Origin: Nocardia seriolae NBRC 15557
GTDB taxonomy: Bacteria; Actinomycetota; Actinomycetes; Mycobacteriales; Mycobacteriaceae
Assembly (NCBI RefSeq): GCF_007990715.1
Contig: NZ_BJWY01000061.1
Span: forward strand, 1 to 41,636
Reading direction: 5' to 3'
DNA length: 41,636 bases
Positions 39,983 to 41,636 of the stretch are shown here, in pieces. A program made the translations under genes and the position numbers. Positions within the stretch are counted from its first letter, which is position 1; each line of letters starts with the position of its first letter. The notes below the pieces were generated by a model. It saw nothing but the letters and a program-made list of their open reading frames with translations, searched no databases and was not told where the DNA came from.

Positions 39983-40220
39983 TGCCCCAATCATGCCTTC
40001 CACCGACAACTCCCAGCCCCCGCCCACCTCGGCGCGGAGGCGCCACCCCAGAATCGGCGAGCGGCGAAGTCCTGGAGGCGTTTTCGGGATAAATCCTCTC
40101 CGGGGCTCGCCACCCGGCGACAGGGTGCGACAGTGGATGGTGCTGGGGTGTTGGGGCCAGGTCGATACGAGGCTGGAGTGGGGCCTTACGCCGGATCGAC
40201 TACCGATCGCAGCCCCATGC
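39983..40220. other. Non-coding gap after the SDR-ligase fusion
   Basis: A 238-bp stretch with no supported gene. An open frame over 39993-40298 on the plus strand has no recognisable domain, is Pro/Arg-rich and runs antisense into the next gene, so I do not call it. A 5-bp hairpin (GGCGC-GGAG-GCGCC, about 40034-40047) is the only structure seen. Confidence 0.5.
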
Positions 40221-40661
40221 TCAGACCGTCATCTGCATCGGGTCGTCAGCAGACTCTTCTGGCAGATGTGCTTCGAATGGGATTCCGGCCCAGGCTGACC
40301 CGTCCCACCAGCGCGCGAACGTAACGATGTCAGCGTCCGAGAGCCTCGGATGTATGACGGTTCGATCGACCGCCAGCACCCACTCCGGAGCATCCTCCCA
40401 TGGATCGAACTCGGTCTCGAACAGCTCGCTCGATTCGTCCCCGCCGAAAAGCAACGCCCGCCCATTGCTCCCGTGAACCAGCACGAACCAGTTCCCGGTC
40501 CCGTCTTCGGAGACCAACCGGTCCCCGGCCGCCCAGTGGAGATCATCGGAAGGGCGTATCGCGATCGCGTGCGCACCATCCTTCTTGCGATTCAACAAGG
40601 CGCGCCCCTTGGCAACGATCTGCGCCCAGAGCAACTCAGGCTGTGGAAGTGCAAGCGTCAT
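40221..40661 (-). CDS. Small acidic protein of unknown function
   Basis: A 146-residue protein that I do not recognise. Seen: TLALPQPELLWAQIVAKGRA at the N-terminus, HAIAIRPSDDLHWAAGD, a conserved-looking core NWFVLVHGSNGRALLFGGDE, and an acidic segment ESSELFETEFDPWEDAPEWV before VIHPRLSDADIVTFARWWDG. There is no signal peptide or membrane helix. Small, acidic, Trp-rich cytosolic proteins of this kind often belong to polymorphic-toxin immunity sets (SUKH or Imm families), but no family signature is certain. ATG 40661; an upstream extension to 40712 is open but unsupported. Codon use is less GC-extreme than in neighbouring genes. Confidence 0.6.
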   Translation of the reverse strand: MTLALPQPELLWAQIVAKGRALLNRKKDGAHAIAIRPSDDLHWAAGDRLVSEDGTGNWFVLVHGSNGRALLFGGDESSELFETEFDPWEDAPEWVLAVDRTVIHPRLSDADIVTFARWWDGSAWAGIPFEAHLPEESADDPMQMTV

Positions 40662-41101
40662 GCGCAGCAAAGTACTCCGCACTACCGACACCAGACCGCC
40701 TCTGCGGCACACACTTCAGGCCAACAGCAAACGACCTGTACTGCCGCAGAGCGCGCTGACCGAACCGACCAGTGCGATAAGACCGTTCGACCGGTTGGCA
40801 GCGGCCGCCGGCTTCAACGTCCTAGCGCCGCGGATCAGACGAACAGCATTGATCGAGGATTTCCACCGATTCCCCAGCCGATCGAAAGCCGGGTGGCTGC
40901 CACCGTCCCACTCCCAGCGCGGTCCGTCAGCGACAAGATCAGGGAGCTGTCAGCGAGGGGAAGTGGACAAATTTCCGCAGTGAGAGCTCCCTGATCTTGT
41001 ACGGTGCGCACACCCGGGGTGGCACCGATTTGGCGATCTACGAACGCGCTGTCATGCCGCGAGCCAGGTGTTCTGCACCAGCTGCGCTTGACTGTTCTGG
41101 A
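40662..41101. other. 440-bp intergenic region with a long inverted repeat
   Basis: No gene is supported. A plus-strand frame through 40585-40983 overlaps the preceding gene antisense and shows no domain. The region contains a perfect 16-bp inverted repeat (40933-40948 / 40985-41000, listed separately). Its composition is less GC-rich than that of the metabolic clusters, consistent with acquired or decayed DNA. Confidence 0.55.
40933..41000. repeat. Perfect 16-bp inverted repeat with 36-bp spacer
   Basis: ACAAGATCAGGGAGCT (40933-40948) and AGCTCCCTGATCTTGT (40985-41000) are exact complements. The spacer holds AAGTGGACAAATTTCC, itself weakly dyadic (GGAA...TTCC). There is no coding sequence around it. 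It could be a terminator-like RNA hairpin, a small MITE-like remnant or a decayed insertion-sequence end. Confidence 0.85.
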
Positions 41102-41524
41102 TCACCGACCGTCACGTGCGGAGAACTCGCGTTCCACGGCCGCGATCTCGTCCAGGAACATTTTCTGAACTTCGTCGAACTCCCCAGCCCTCAGCCAGAC
41201 CTGCCGTAAATGGACCCCAGGCACAAGGACATCGAACTCGTACACCTGCGGCCCGACCGGAACTGATCCGACTGGGGCGCCTTCCTCGCGCATTCGCTCG
41301 AAAGTCTGTCCGCGGTCCTCGTACAGAGCCGCCATCACCGTGCGAAAGGCGACCTCAGTCGGCTCATCGATCAGCTGGGCTTGCGCCTCGAAGATGCCGA
41401 CCGACTGGCCACCACACCACCAGCGGATGCGCCCCCACAGCCAACGGAAGAAGTCCGGCTCGGACATCCTGTTGCTATCGAGCTCGAACTCGACGGCAAA
41501 CCGGTCCGGATCGCCCACGATCAC
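41102..41524 (-). CDS. Small protein resembling the Imm42 immunity family
   Basis: A 140-residue protein. Seen: the N-terminal MIVGDPDRFAVEFELDSN, similar in shape to what I recall of Imm42-type immunity proteins (start followed by GDPxxFAI/V), then FFRWLWGRIRWWCGGQSVG, EAQAQLIDEPTEVAFRTVMA and a C-terminal helix EFDEVQKMFLDEIAAVERE. It is acidic, Trp-rich and has no export signal, as expected for a cytosolic immunity protein. Family knowledge: such proteins neutralise polymorphic toxin nucleases or peptidases. No toxin gene is in the window, so it may be an orphan, or its partner may lie beyond the right edge. GTG 41524, alternative GTG 41518. Confidence 0.62.
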   Translation of the reverse strand: MIVGDPDRFAVEFELDSNRMSEPDFFRWLWGRIRWWCGGQSVGIFEAQAQLIDEPTEVAFRTVMAALYEDRGQTFERMREEGAPVGSVPVGPQVYEFDVLVPGVHLRQVWLRAGEFDEVQKMFLDEIAAVEREFSARDGR

Positions 41525-41636
41525 CGTTGACTACCACCCTCCAAATGCTGAGATGCCGCCTTTCTCCTCACGAGCCCAATAATCCCAGGTGGGCAATGCC
41601 ATCCTGCGCGAGCGCAAACACGGACCGGGCTAGTAC

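Noticed and set aside
39993..40298. A 101-codon plus-strand frame after the SDR-ligase gene
   Set aside because: No domain, Pro/Arg-rich, no ribosome-binding site, and its 3' end is antisense to the 40221-40661 gene.
40585..40983. A 132-codon plus-strand frame in the gene-poor region
   Set aside because: Overlaps the 5' end of the minus-strand gene and runs into the inverted repeat; no recognisable family.
40933..41000. Interpretation of the inverted repeat as the terminus of an IS21-like element
   Set aside because: The interior vaguely recalls such ends, but no transposase remnant or second terminus is in the window, so it is kept only as an unexplained repeat.

Overview
The window is high-GC DNA of an actinomycete, most probably Nocardia or a close relative of the Mycobacteriales. 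The evidence is the codon and GC pattern, frequent GTG/TTG starts, a mycothiol-dependent formaldehyde dehydrogenase with its partner hydrolase, a lysE/lysG pair, DUF4333 and Ddn-like (DUF385) proteins, and a MymA-like monooxygenase beside a FadD-type ligase. No rRNA, tRNA, CRISPR array or phage gene was seen.

Layout. (1) 1-3133: a Ddn-like protein, then a TetR regulator divergent from a 617-residue dihydroxy-acid dehydratase, with three CAACC/GGTTG inverted repeats between them. (2) 3143-13112, minus strand: a seven-gene catabolic cluster read as MFS transporter, double-HxlR regulator, carotenoid/lignostilbene-type oxygenase, luciferase-like flavin enzyme, thiolase, acyl-CoA ligase, SCP2-type thiolase. 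Several genes overlap at start/stop codons, and a 19-bp dyad occurs before both the regulator and the oxygenase. (3) 13304-14806: an unrecognised 500-residue protein. (4) 14966-27079: a myo-inositol catabolic locus. On the minus strand it runs iolE, sugar ABC transporter (binding protein, permease, ATPase), iolC, an aldolase-like barrel protein broken by one extra G in a G9 run, iolB, iolD. On the plus strand it has a LacI regulator and, beyond an inserted IS110 element, the iolG-type dehydrogenase. Only the last enzyme of the pathway (IolA/MmsA) is absent. (5) 27189-34581: mostly housekeeping and envelope genes: a Thr-rich membrane protein, lysE/lysG, mscR plus a beta-lactamase-fold hydrolase, a DUF4333 lipoprotein, a zinc-ribbon membrane protein, a YbdK-type carboxylate-amine ligase and a TfoX-N protein. 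(6) 34784-39982: a membrane-anchored ACT protein, then a flavin monooxygenase followed by an unusual SDR/acyl-CoA-ligase fusion. (7) 39983-41636: sparse, with two small unrecognised or immunity-like genes and a perfect 16-bp inverted repeat.

The most striking observation is the IS110 element (about 24607-26061). Its non-coding left end, upstream of the transposase, carries four short segments on the transposase strand. In order they match the left target flank, the right target flank, the element's right end and the element's left end, with the strand polarity expected for a bridge RNA (target guides, then donor guides) as established for IS621. Removing the element restores a lacI-iolG junction, TGACAGGAGCAACCATG, with a Shine-Dalgarno and 11-nt spacing. 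So the element hit the ribosome-binding/start region of iolG and rebuilt a Shine-Dalgarno from its own end.
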